A DNA stretch of 30,966 nt from JAZKIX01 sp040384645 (lineage in GTDB: Bacteria; Pseudomonadota; Gammaproteobacteria; Burkholderiales; Burkholderiaceae_D): NCBI GenBank assembly GCA_040384645.1, contig JAZKIX010000061.1:1-30966 (forward strand). Reading direction: 5' to 3'. Both the position numbers and the translations under genes were made by a program. Each line of letters begins with the position of its first letter. The first letter of the stretch is position 1. Of the stretch, positions 23,607 through 30,966 are shown one piece after another. Below the pieces are notes generated by a model, which saw only the letters and a list, made by a program, of their open reading frames with translations, searched no databases and was not told the DNA's origin.

Positions 23607-23741
23607 AGTGTTCTCCAATGATTTTTGCCAGTCCGTGAAATGCCGGTGTAGCGTCATAGCGTTGTGCGACCTGATGCAGTTGCATAGCCGAGTGCATTTA
23701 ACCATGAATGCAGGGTAACGCATTATTTTTGCCTCTTGTAG

Positions 23742-23903
23742 GGCGCATGCGGCGCTGCATCAGCAAGCGGCCAAGGAGTGCGGCAAATCAATGGTGGCGA
23801 ATATGCAGATGCCTTGGCCTTGATCGACGATAAGGCCGCATATGCCAAAGCATTCGCCACGCTGGCGGCGGTGGCACTGCTGAAAAAAGATGTGAAATTG
23901 TAG
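23742..23903 (+). pseudogene. Possible 3' gene remnant
   Basis: A frame without a start ends at TAG 23901-23903 and reads GGEYADALALIDDKAAYAKA then FATLAAVALLKKDVKL, a believable protein C-terminus. Upstream of about 23800 a second frame (ALHQQAAKECGKSMVANMQ) looks more coding, as if one frameshift had joined them. I cannot name the parent gene. It may also be chance. Confidence 0.25.
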
Positions 23904-23921
23904 TGTTTGAATACAATAAAT

Positions 23922-23996
23922 GGGAGTATGGTCAATAATATGCCTTACTCCGCACGTATTTATTGCGCCTAAAAAAATACACCCTATAGTATATTT
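23922..23996 (+). repeat. Dispersed two-hairpin element, copy D
   Basis: GGGAGTAT at the start, TTACTCCGCACGTATTTATTGC in two halves (TTACTCC pairs with GGGAGTA), then ATAC (23977-23980) / GTAT (23989-23992) around the 8-nt loop ACCCTATA. It lies 48 bp past the stop codon of the minus-strand glycine-rich gene. On that strand the second hairpin is followed by a T-run, so it may end that transcript. Confidence 0.75.
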
Positions 23997-24044
23997 GATA
24001 CGTTCCAAGCAGAAATAGATGTGCCAGTCGCGTTTTTAAGCATC

Positions 24045-26135
24045 TTAAAACTGGGCCGTTTTTGCCACCAGGCCAGCAGTGCCATCGTCACCCTTACCAC
24101 CGGTACAGCCAGACGTGCTTGACACCGCACCGTTACCCCCCGTGCCAAATTGACCCGCCAAGCCTTCGGCGATATCGAGCTTGCTGGATGACAAGGTTGC
24201 CCCTGTCGCCAAAGCGACGCCCACTGCCGGACCGCTATTGCCGCCCGCGCCACCACCACCACCACCACCACCCCCGCCATCGCCACCCGCTGCGCCATNN
24301 NNNNNNNNGGGTCGGAAGGTCCGCTGCTCGAAATGCGCCCATGTCTGGCAGGCGCTGCCGGTCACGGCGCCGGTCGAGCCTGCCCCGCCAATGGCGCCGT
24401 TCCCGCAACAAGCCGCGCCACCACCACCACCACCACCACCCCCGCCATCGCCACCCGCTGCGCCATAGCCGCTATCGGATCCGTCTAAGCCTGCTGCACC
24501 CGCCCCGCCCAGCGCACCTTTGGCGGCGCCCCAACCGGTGCCGCCGTCGCCGCTGCGGCCTGCGCTGATCTTGCTGTTATTGACGGTCAGGGCGCCAGCC
24601 AAATTTAGTATCCCGAACGAGGCGCCGCCCTGTTGTGCGCCACCGCCACCTGCACCGCCGCAACCACCCGCACCGCCGCCGCCGCCACTGCTGCCGTGGT
24701 AATTACGCGTCACGACCACACACCATCCGCCGGTGGCACCGCCTGCGCCGCCCGCACCGCCGCCGCCGCCATCGCCGCCATTGATACCGGTACCGGCAAG
24801 AGCGGCGGTCCAGATGCCGTTGACTAAGGTGCCTTGAAGATTGGCTGACCGCGTGCCTTTGGCGCCACATGCTGCCGGCTGGCCGGCGTCGCCGGGTTTG
24901 CCATTGCCTCCTCGGTAATACGCGCAGCTGCCCATGTTAGGGTCGCCGTGAGCGCCGCCCTTGGCACTGACCCCGGTCGAACCGGGCTGTCCAGCATAGC
25001 CATTGCAATCATTTTTCGCGCAAGCCATCGCGTCTTTGGAGTAGACGATAGGTATTGTTCCCGGTGGATTGGGGCCGCCTGAAGTCCATGTCTCGGTGCG
25101 GATATCCATGTTGCCGGAGCCGTCGCCGCCATTGCTGTTGGCACAGGATTTATTGATACCGCCAGTTGCCCCGCTCGCCGCCCCGCCTATCCCTGCTTCG
25201 CCCGGCGCCTGACCATTCGCGCCCCTGGCGCCTTGGCCGCCGTAAATATGCGAGTCGGTCAATTGCAATCCCGCACTATTGGCCACTTGCAAACCTAAGC
25301 TGGCTGATCCCGGCGCGGTAGCTGCACTGGCGTCGAGCTTGAAATTTTGTACGATAGTGGGCTTGCCGATATTGTTCGCCGTGATGGCTGGCGCGCCGTT
25401 GGCGGGGGCCATGATCAGGGAATATAAATGCGCTGCGCCGGCGCCGGGCTTGACGCAGCCGCCGTATAGATTCACGCCGTCATGCAGTGCCAGCGGACTG
25501 CTTTGGGGATAACGGCCAAATGCCACCAGTACCGAACAAGATTCTTTGTCTTTGCAATAGGCAATCCCTTTATCGATGCTTTTGCAGGCGCTCGCCAGGG
25601 TGGCGCCGCAGCTCGGACTGTCGCTGCCGGCGCTGTCGACATAGGCCGCATGTTTGACCGAGGTTAAATTTGCCGGGGCACAGGTCATTTCGAGCGTGGC
25701 GTCCTGGACGATACCGGTGACAGGTTTGGGTCCAAGCACGGCCAGCGATAAATCGGTGCCGGTCACATTGGCGCCGGCCAGATCGGCATATTCCAGATCG
25801 GTGCCGTTTAATTTGGCACCGGTCAATACCGCCGCATGCAGCCTGGCATTGGACAGGTCGGCATGGTTGAAAATGGTGCCGCTCAGGTTGGTATTGCTCA
25901 AGTCGGCACCGGCCAAATTGGCGCCGCTAAAATCAAGGCCGCTCAAATTGAGTCCGGCAAAGGTAGCCCCGCGCAAATTAGCGTGGGCGAAATTCTTGCC
26001 TGAAAGATCCTTCGCCTGGAATGTGCAATAGGGACAGTTGTCGGGGTTAGCGCCCGCGAAGACAGTGGAAGCACTGAGCAGGGCAGCCAGCGCCAGCAGA
26101 ATTGCAAACGGCGATTGCCGCAATGAAAAAGCCAT
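24045..26135 (-). CDS. Secreted pentapeptide-repeat/beta-helix/glycine-rich protein (interrupted by assembly gap)
   Basis: About 696 codons as assembled, probably about 640 in truth. The signal peptide (1-27) ends LSASTVFA. The mature start has CPYC (34-37), then about 18 pentapeptide repeats of A-D/N-L-x-G type (40-135) forming a square helix. A Cys-rich beta-helix-like region (about 150-300) contains LHDGVNLYGGC and TIVQNFKLDAS. From about residue 300 the chain is a glycine-rich tract with GGDGGGGG runs. It is interrupted by ten Ns (24299-24308), with a perfect 54-bp repeat on both sides. ATG 26135 follows CTGGAGATATTCG. Third gene of a minus-strand cluster. It probably acts as a surface or matrix protein. 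Confidence 0.7.
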   Translation of the reverse strand: MAFSLRQSPFAILLALAALLSASTVFAGANPDNCPYCTFQAKDLSGKNFAHANLRGATFAGLNLSGLDFSGANLAGADLSNTNLSGTIFNHADLSNARLHAAVLTGAKLNGTDLEYADLAGANVTGTDLSLAVLGPKPVTGIVQDATLEMTCAPANLTSVKHAAYVDSAGSDSPSCGATLASACKSIDKGIAYCKDKESCSVLVAFGRYPQSSPLALHDGVNLYGGCVKPGAGAAHLYSLIMAPANGAPAITANNIGKPTIVQNFKLDASAATAPGSASLGLQVANSAGLQLTDSHIYGGQGARGANGQAPGEAGIGGAASGATGGINKSCANSNGGDGSGNMDIRTETWTSGGPNPPGTIPIVYSKDAMACAKNDCNGYAGQPGSTGVSAKGGAHGDPNMGSCAYYRGGNGKPGDAGQPAACGAKGTRSANLQGTLVNGIWTAALAGTGINGGDGGGGGAGGAGGATGGWCVVVTRNYHGSSGGGGGAGGCGGAGGGGAQQGGASFGILNLAGALTVNNSKISAGRSGDGGTGWGAAKGALGGAGAAGLDGSDSGYGAAGGDGGGGGGGGGGAACCGNGAIGGAGSTGAVTGSACQTWAHFEQRTFRPXXXXGAAGGDGGGGGGGGGGAGGNSGPAVGVALATGATLSSSKLDIAEGLAGQFGTGGNGAVSSTSGCTGGKGDDGTAGLVAKTAQF
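24299..24412. other. Assembly gap plus probably foreign insert
   Basis: Ten Ns (24299-24308) are followed by 104 bases whose plus strand reads GRKVRCSKCAHVWQALPV and then a Pro-rich stretch. This is the end of an MJ0042-type zinc ribbon and its linker, a domain that normally starts small regulators in other loci. The flanks 24245-24298 and 24413-24466 are identical over 54 bp. The simplest reading is two contigs that overlap by these 54 bp, with the bases between them belonging elsewhere. Removing 24299-24466 (168 nt) keeps the minus-strand frame. Confidence 0.7.
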
Positions 26136-26242
26136 CGAATATCTCCAGGGAAAAATGGCAGGAAGCGAATGGCAGGAAGCCCAGCGTGCTTCCCGCCATC
26201 GATCAAACAATTGCATCAAGCGAACAAAACGCAGATATCAAG

Positions 26243-29200
26243 TTACTTCGGCATCCATTGACTGACCGACGGCACAGTGCGTCCCAGCGGCGCGGTGCTG
26301 GGCGAGGTCGGCCCGGCCGGATGACCCTCGCCGTCGGTCACCATCGCATAGTTCAGGCTGTACAAGGTGTGCCACATATCGACTGCAATCCGGTTGGCAG
26401 CCAGTTGGTCGGTGACCACCAGCGGATTGCTGACCGGCGCGGTTTGGCCAAACTGATAAATCGCCATGTGATAGTCGGCCGCTTTGTCACCGTCGCCGCT
26501 GTAGTACAGAACGTAGATGTACGTCATCACATGGTCGCCCACCACGGCGATGTCCAGATAAGTGTTGTCGCCCGTGGTGGACAGGTTCAGGAAGGCCGAT
26601 GGCTTGTTGGCGCTGTCGAAGAAGCGGTTGACCGGATTGCCATTGGTGTCGAATGCCTGCACCCGCGCCAGTACCAAGTCGGATTTGGCATTGCTGCTCT
26701 TGGTGTCTTCCAGCACCAGCACCGTGCCGTCGTAGCTGCAACCGACCGCCACCGGGTTGAATAGCAGTCCCGGCCGGTCCGGTGCCTGCGCCTTGCCTGC
26801 GAATACGCGCGCCACCGGCACATCGGCGTCATTAGCGCCCTCCGGCACCAGCACACCGATCTGCAATTTACCGTATTGGCTATTGACGGCGATGGCGTAG
26901 CCGGCCGGATGCAAGGCGATGGAGTCGGGCTGGAACTGGAAGCGGCCATAACTGCGCTGCTCGCTGTCCATATTGAAGGGCGTCGCAGGCGACAGCACCA
27001 CCTTGCGCAGGTGGAAGCCGCCATCCTTTGCCATATCGTCGCCAGCCTTGCGCGGATCGACGTAATACTCGCCAAGCGCCTTGTCGGCCGGGTCGGCCAC
27101 CGGGTTGCCGGCGGCATCGGTTACCCATTGTTTGTCTGGGCCCATCAGGAATTTGGGCGGGTAGGGATCGTAGGTCAACAGGGTCTGGCCATCCAGACCG
27201 CAATTGCCAAATTCCACTGCCGACGTCGTACCGGGGATGCCGAGGCCTTGCAGCGCAAACAATTGCCCGCCCTGGCCGCTGGCGCAGGAAGTGATGCCCA
27301 TGCCCGCCGCTTTCCATGCGAGGCCAATCATGTTGTAGCGCTGGCTCAGGGCCAGGCCCGACCAGACCGAAATCGCATTGCCGGTACTGCTGGTATCGGT
27401 CGCCGCGATGGTGGCGGTGGGTGCGGTGGTGGTGTCTTGCCAGCTGTAGGCATTTTTTTGATAAGTGAGCAGACGTGCGTGCTGATACACGGAATCTGCG
27501 CTCAGTTTTTTCGGCAATTCGACCAGGGTCATCACGATATTGGCGACATGCGCTTCGTCGTTGTTCATGACGCCACTGGTGGCCTTGGCGGCCAGCCGGT
27601 CGCCGACGTAGTAATCGGCTTCCAGCTTGACCGTCCCGCCCAGTGTGTTGTTGGGGAATACCGCGTTCAGGACGATGGCCTTCGAGCCATCCGGGATTGG
27701 ATTGGTGACGACGACGGTGGGACGCGACTGGTTTTGGTAAATCATCTTCACTGTCAGGCGCGCACTTTGGCCCGGTTCGGCGGGGAATATTTTGTGGCGC
27801 GGGTCGGGATGCACGTTGACGGTACTGGTAACCGAGGTGGAGATCGAGTTTTCGATATTCCACGGCGACATGGCTACCTCGATGATGGTTTCCGCCATCT
27901 CCGCGACACCAACGCTGATATCCATTGCCAGCACCAGCCAGCCGGCAAAAGGGATTTCATCGACTGCTTCTTCGGCCATTGTTTCGGCTTCCACAAAGAG
28001 CAAGATCTTGGTGGCCGCGGGGCTGAACAGCATTTTCATGAGGGAAGTTAAGGCATGCCAATCCATTTTATTGTTGACAATGCTTTTGCGCGCCTTGTTG
28101 CCGAAGTAGAGCGCGCCCAAAGTGCCGATCAAAGCGAGGAAGGCTTTGTCTGCCGTCACCGTCTTGACCAAGTTGTATAAAGGCTTCGACGCTTGGGTCG
28201 CAGTGCCAAAGCCGAGCATGAAGGCCGGTATCCCGAGGTTGAGGAAACCAGTCATGATGCCGCCCATGATTGGCGTCACCGGCCAGTCGTCGGCGCCGGT
28301 GCCAAGGCCCGAGGCATAAATCTGGGCACGCACTGCTTTGTCGGGGAAGGTGATGCCCACTTCCAGCACGCCAGGGTCGCTAGCGATGGGAATCGCCAGC
28401 AAGGTATTGATCGGCTGGATCGAGCCGAGATAGCGCAAATCGTCGTACTGGATCGCATCGAAGAATGGATCGGTGAAGCTATCTTCGCCATCGATTTTCC
28501 ATTTTGGCACGCTGAGCGCATTGTCATTCGCGTCGAAAAACCGGATATAGCCGCCCAGATAGCGGATATAGGTATTGTTCATCGTCAGCTGAACCTGGCG
28601 CTTGGATGCATCGAGCACTTTGATGGTCGAATTGAGGCCGTAGGCGCTGCCGGTGCTGCCCAGCGCGGCGTTCCAGGCATCGCCGCCGGCGCCCGCTTGA
28701 ATATCTGCAGCCGCCCGCAGCTTGAGTTCTTCATCCGATACATGCTGCACCGAAGTGCCCGCTTGCAGCGTCCACTTCTTGCCCGCCAGCCGCATATCGT
28801 TCTTGGTGGCTAGCATCAGTGCGGTGGTGACTGCGCCGGAGGCTTGCATGATCTCCGGTGCCGGCTGCGACTGGTAATAAGTTGTCTTGCCATCGCAACC
28901 CTTGATCTTGCTCGCGTCAGGCGTGAATGGAATCAGCTTGGCCCAGCCTGAATCTTCACCCGGCGCGCCCATTTCGCGCATCGTCATGGCAAGCGTATTG
29001 AACTGGTCGGCAATCGCCTGATTCTGTTCCACGTGTTCCCAAATCACGGCGCTGGTGGCAGGACAGGCGTTAATCAAATCGGGGTGATGGAATACCAGCG
29101 CCTTGGCCGTGCTGACGTAATCGATGGCGAGCTGGTGCGCCGTCTCGGCCGTGGCATGGGCGCCGGCCAGCGCTTTTGGCGATGGGATATGAATCGCGAC

Positions 29201-29509
29201 CGTGCCCAGACCGGCGTTGCCCTTGGCATTGGGCTGCGTTTTCAGAGTGTGCTTGATATGCACCCGTACCACGCGATCGGCAGGCAGATCGGCCGGGGTC
29301 TGGGTGTAATGCGTAATCTGCGCATCGGGCAAGGCTGCCAGCGCGGACGAATACGCTTTTGCGGCGGCGCGGCTCTGTTCGGTATGGGGAACCAAAGGAT
29401 AGCGATGGCCGCAAGCTTGCAGCCAATAGTCTTCGCCTGGATGCGCATCGCGCAGGTCGGCGTGAAACACGGTTTTCATTCTCACTTGCGATGTTGTTGG
29501 GGTATCCAT
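26243..29509 (-). CDS. Large protein of unknown family with hydrophobic middle
   Basis: A 1088-aa protein with no signal peptide and no family I recognise. Residues 1-410 are mixed alpha/beta, with a helical region (about 120-240). Residues about 411-440, 456-470 and 500-548 are hydrophobic, long enough for three or more membrane segments (GFLNLGIPAFMLGFG; FLALIGTLGALYFG; AGWLVLAMDISVGVAEMAE). Residues about 550-690 look beta-rich. The C-terminal part (about 855-1060) has repeats such as FQPDSIALHPAGYAIAV and FNPVAVGCSYDGTVLVLED, reminiscent of beta-propeller blades. The ATG at 29509 follows GAGGAATC. It lies between two pentapeptide-containing genes on the same strand (57 and 107 bp gaps). 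A membrane-inserting or toxin-like role is possible but unproved. Confidence 0.75.
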   Translation of the reverse strand: MDTPTTSQVRMKTVFHADLRDAHPGEDYWLQACGHRYPLVPHTEQSRAAAKAYSSALAALPDAQITHYTQTPADLPADRVVRVHIKHTLKTQPNAKGNAGLGTVAIHIPSPKALAGAHATAETAHQLAIDYVSTAKALVFHHPDLINACPATSAVIWEHVEQNQAIADQFNTLAMTMREMGAPGEDSGWAKLIPFTPDASKIKGCDGKTTYYQSQPAPEIMQASGAVTTALMLATKNDMRLAGKKWTLQAGTSVQHVSDEELKLRAAADIQAGAGGDAWNAALGSTGSAYGLNSTIKVLDASKRQVQLTMNNTYIRYLGGYIRFFDANDNALSVPKWKIDGEDSFTDPFFDAIQYDDLRYLGSIQPINTLLAIPIASDPGVLEVGITFPDKAVRAQIYASGLGTGADDWPVTPIMGGIMTGFLNLGIPAFMLGFGTATQASKPLYNLVKTVTADKAFLALIGTLGALYFGNKARKSIVNNKMDWHALTSLMKMLFSPAATKILLFVEAETMAEEAVDEIPFAGWLVLAMDISVGVAEMAETIIEVAMSPWNIENSISTSVTSTVNVHPDPRHKIFPAEPGQSARLTVKMIYQNQSRPTVVVTNPIPDGSKAIVLNAVFPNNTLGGTVKLEADYYVGDRLAAKATSGVMNNDEAHVANIVMTLVELPKKLSADSVYQHARLLTYQKNAYSWQDTTTAPTATIAATDTSSTGNAISVWSGLALSQRYNMIGLAWKAAGMGITSCASGQGGQLFALQGLGIPGTTSAVEFGNCGLDGQTLLTYDPYPPKFLMGPDKQWVTDAAGNPVADPADKALGEYYVDPRKAGDDMAKDGGFHLRKVVLSPATPFNMDSEQRSYGRFQFQPDSIALHPAGYAIAVNSQYGKLQIGVLVPEGANDADVPVARVFAGKAQAPDRPGLLFNPVAVGCSYDGTVLVLEDTKSSNAKSDLVLARVQAFDTNGNPVNRFFDSANKPSAFLNLSTTGDNTYLDIAVVGDHVMTYIYVLYYSGDGDKAADYHMAIYQFGQTAPVSNPLVVTDQLAANRIAVDMWHTLYSLNYAMVTDGEGHPAGPTSPSTAPLGRTVPSVSQWMPK

Positions 29510-29566
29510 GATTCCTCGTTGCGGGTGATTGAAAAATGACCAGGGTGATTCAATTAGTGGATTCAA

Positions 29567-30966
29567 TTAGTGTTTGCTGCCGAATAGATTTGCGCTGGTC
29601 AGGCAAGTCGGATGCGGTTGCTCCAGCCACTTCCCACTCTGGCTATTGAATAGTGCGCAAGCGCTTTTTTGCAGGGTGACTTGGTCGCCGGTCAGGTCCA
29701 GGCTGTGGCAGTCGAAGGTCGGATTGCATTCGAGATAAAGGGTCACCGGCGTATCTTGATTCGCCAGTTGCTTAGCGTCGCCGATGGTTGCCAGCGAGTT
29801 ATGCGAAAGATCGAGGTAGCGCAAGGATTGCAAGGCATTCAGGTTGTGCTGGAACTTGCTCAAGACGTCGGTCAGCACGTTGTGCGACAAGTCGGCGATC
29901 ACTAGATTATCGAACACCGGCAAATCAAATCCCGCCAATTGGTTGTACGACAGGTCTAGCACTTCGGGATTGATGGCGACCAGGCCGACGATGGATTGCA
30001 ACTGGTTGTGCGCCACATCAAGCTCGAGCAAATTGGCCAGATGTGATACATCCAGCGATTTCAGTTGGTTGTCGCTCAGGTTGAGTTTTTGCAGTTGTTT
30101 CAATGGTAGGTTGAATTGGCCGATCTGGTTGCCGGTCAAATCTAATCTGCTGAGGCCAGTGAAATTTTCCAGGCCTGTCAGATCGCTGATCTCGCGCTCC
30201 GGGCAGCTCACTTCGCGCAAGGTGGCGGCGCGGCTCACCGTGATCGACGATGGATGTCCCGGCAGCATGGCCAGGATGCAGCTTTTCAGGTTCTGGTCTT
30301 TAAACTTGACCGTATTGCCTGGGGTGCTGCCGCAGTCTGGCTTGGTCCAGACCGTTTCCACCGCCTGCCTTGAATTGCATAGTTTGGTTTGCCAGTCAGG
30401 GATGAGCCATTGCGTTGCCGAGCAGGCCGCGACATCGCCGTTGGGGCAAGTGACGTTGGCTTTCAAGATCGGATACGTCACGGCGCCATAGGCCTTGTCG
30501 TTGTAATCGACCGTGCCGCACCAGGCGCCGCCGCCCGGTTGCGGGCAACAGGCTTGCGCCGGCGGCATCACCGCCGCCTCGAAGTTGGCAGCAGTCACGG
30601 TCGCATTGGCAAAACTGCTGCCGCCCAGTTGCGCGCAATTGAAATCGACCGCCGAACCGCCATTCGGGTTGGTTTTCATGGTGGCGTCGGTAAACACGGC
30701 GTTTTCCAAAATGGCCGCATTGAAGCTGATGCCTTCCAGCACCGCGCTGTCGAAGTTGGCGCCCGGCATGATCGCGCCATTGAAGGTGGTGCCGCTTAAG
30801 GTACTGCGCTGATCAAAGCAGGCGCCGGCCAAGGTGGTGCTGTCAAGGTGGACGAAATTGAGATGCGCGTTCTGGAAATTCGCGCCCGACAGATCGGCGC
30901 CCTGCACGCCGGCAGTGTTGATGCTGCCGGCCGCTTCCAGCGATGCATTGCGAAAGCTGGCGTGCG
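29567..30966 (-). CDS. Pentapeptide-repeat and leucine-rich-repeat protein (5' end outside window)
   Basis: At least 466 residues; the frame is open to the window edge, so the N-terminus is missing. Visible residues start with pentapeptide repeats (ASFRNASLEAAG; ADLSGANFQNAHL; further units to about residue 135 of the visible part). A Cys-rich linker follows (QACCPQPGGGAWC; NVTCPNGDVAAC). Then come about seven bacterial leucine-rich repeats (LSRLDLTGNQIGQF; LQKLNLSDNQLKSL; LLELDVAHNQL; PEVLDLSYNQL; LRYLDLSHNSL), and a Cys-containing C-terminal cap. It is the first visible gene of the cluster and probably secreted, judging by its cysteines. LRRs usually bind protein or glycan partners. Confidence 0.85.
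   Translation of the reverse strand, partial: HASFRNASLEAAGSINTAGVQGADLSGANFQNAHLNFVHLDSTTLAGACFDQRSTLSGTTFNGAIMPGANFDSAVLEGISFNAAILENAVFTDATMKTNPNGGSAVDFNCAQLGGSSFANATVTAANFEAAVMPPAQACCPQPGGGAWCGTVDYNDKAYGAVTYPILKANVTCPNGDVAACSATQWLIPDWQTKLCNSRQAVETVWTKPDCGSTPGNTVKFKDQNLKSCILAMLPGHPSSITVSRAATLREVSCPEREISDLTGLENFTGLSRLDLTGNQIGQFNLPLKQLQKLNLSDNQLKSLDVSHLANLLELDVAHNQLQSIVGLVAINPEVLDLSYNQLAGFDLPVFDNLVIADLSHNVLTDVLSKFQHNLNALQSLRYLDLSHNSLATIGDAKQLANQDTPVTLYLECNPTFDCHSLDLTGDQVTLQKSACALFNSQSGKWLEQPHPTCLTSANLFGSKH

Larger units (their letters stand above)
23607..24044. other. 438-bp intergenic stretch
   Basis: It holds the 5' side of the secreted-protein gene (promoter not resolved), a GTAGGGCGC repeat fragment (23739-23752), a possible gene remnant (23742-23903) and copy D of the two-hairpin element (23922-23996). 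The last 45 bp before the glycine-rich gene's stop are unassigned. Confidence 0.6.

Noticed and set aside
24251..24275. CCA repeats as a microsatellite or CRISPR-like array.
   Set aside because: They are codons of the glycine-rich protein on the minus strand; there are no spacers and no repeat-spacer rhythm.
26876..28051. 391-codon plus-strand ORF.
   Set aside because: Antisense to the 1088-aa gene, with mirror-type composition; the minus-strand frame has a start site and continuous protein features.

Overview
The window looks like a chromosomal segment of a betaproteobacterium, most likely Burkholderiales and probably Oxalobacteraceae-like. The reasons are a cytochrome oxidase/DUF2244 pair of that type, GTAGGG-type G/C-rich intergenic palindromes, and moderately GC-rich genes separated by AT-richer spacers. 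This placement is inferred from gene style only. The sequence holds a 10-N assembly gap (24299-24308), and the bases to its right look foreign. I found no rRNA, tRNA, CRISPR array, transposase or phage structural gene.

Left part (1-7227). The C-terminus of cytochrome c oxidase subunit I is followed by a DUF2244 membrane protein. Two isolated iron-sulfur genes on the minus strand follow: a complete SdhB without its sdhCDA partners, and an ISC-type [2Fe-2S] ferredoxin outside an isc operon. Then comes an RNA-repair module on the plus strand: RtcB RNA ligase, a 61-aa basic protein, a MoxR-type AAA+ ATPase, and a metallopeptidase-like/VWA protein that overlaps the ATPase gene by four bases. rtcB is preceded by what reads as a transcription attenuator: a sigma70-type promoter, a 12-codon leader ORF rich in His/Asn/Lys/Tyr codons, mutually exclusive hairpins and a strong intrinsic terminator. 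I consider this the most interesting signal in the window.

Middle part (7228-12324). Five small minus-strand genes (DUF4279, a four-helix membrane protein, DUF7668, DUF1493, RDD) resemble an array of orphan immunity or accessory genes. They are followed by a secreted Cys-containing protein, a DUF1801 protein and a VOC-family protein.

Transport operon (12325-18301). A polyamine/spermidine-type ABC importer (ATPase, Tat-exported binding protein, two permeases) is followed by a GntR/FCD regulator and an Asp/Glu/hydantoin racemase-family protein that lacks its second catalytic cysteine. Two TTGNNTACAA-like sites 22 bp apart lie just upstream and are candidate operators for the GntR protein. A REP-like hairpin separates the binding-protein gene from the permease genes. 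The first permease is preceded by a 7-codon mini-ORF with the only good ribosome binding site there.

Right part (18302-30966). An SDR dehydrogenase, a 40-aa ORF, a DUF1428 protein, cyanase, and a divergent ATP-grasp-like protein of unknown role are followed by a secreted two-domain protein. The last 7 kb, all minus strand, form an apparent three-gene cluster: a pentapeptide/leucine-rich-repeat protein (cut by the window edge), a 1088-aa protein of unknown family with a hydrophobic middle, and a secreted pentapeptide/beta-helix/glycine-rich protein.

A roughly 75-bp element capable of forming two hairpins occurs four times in intergenic DNA (10593, 12013, 19562, 23922), always in the same orientation. 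A second, G/C-rich palindrome family also recurs. Both are read directly from the sequence; their function is unknown.
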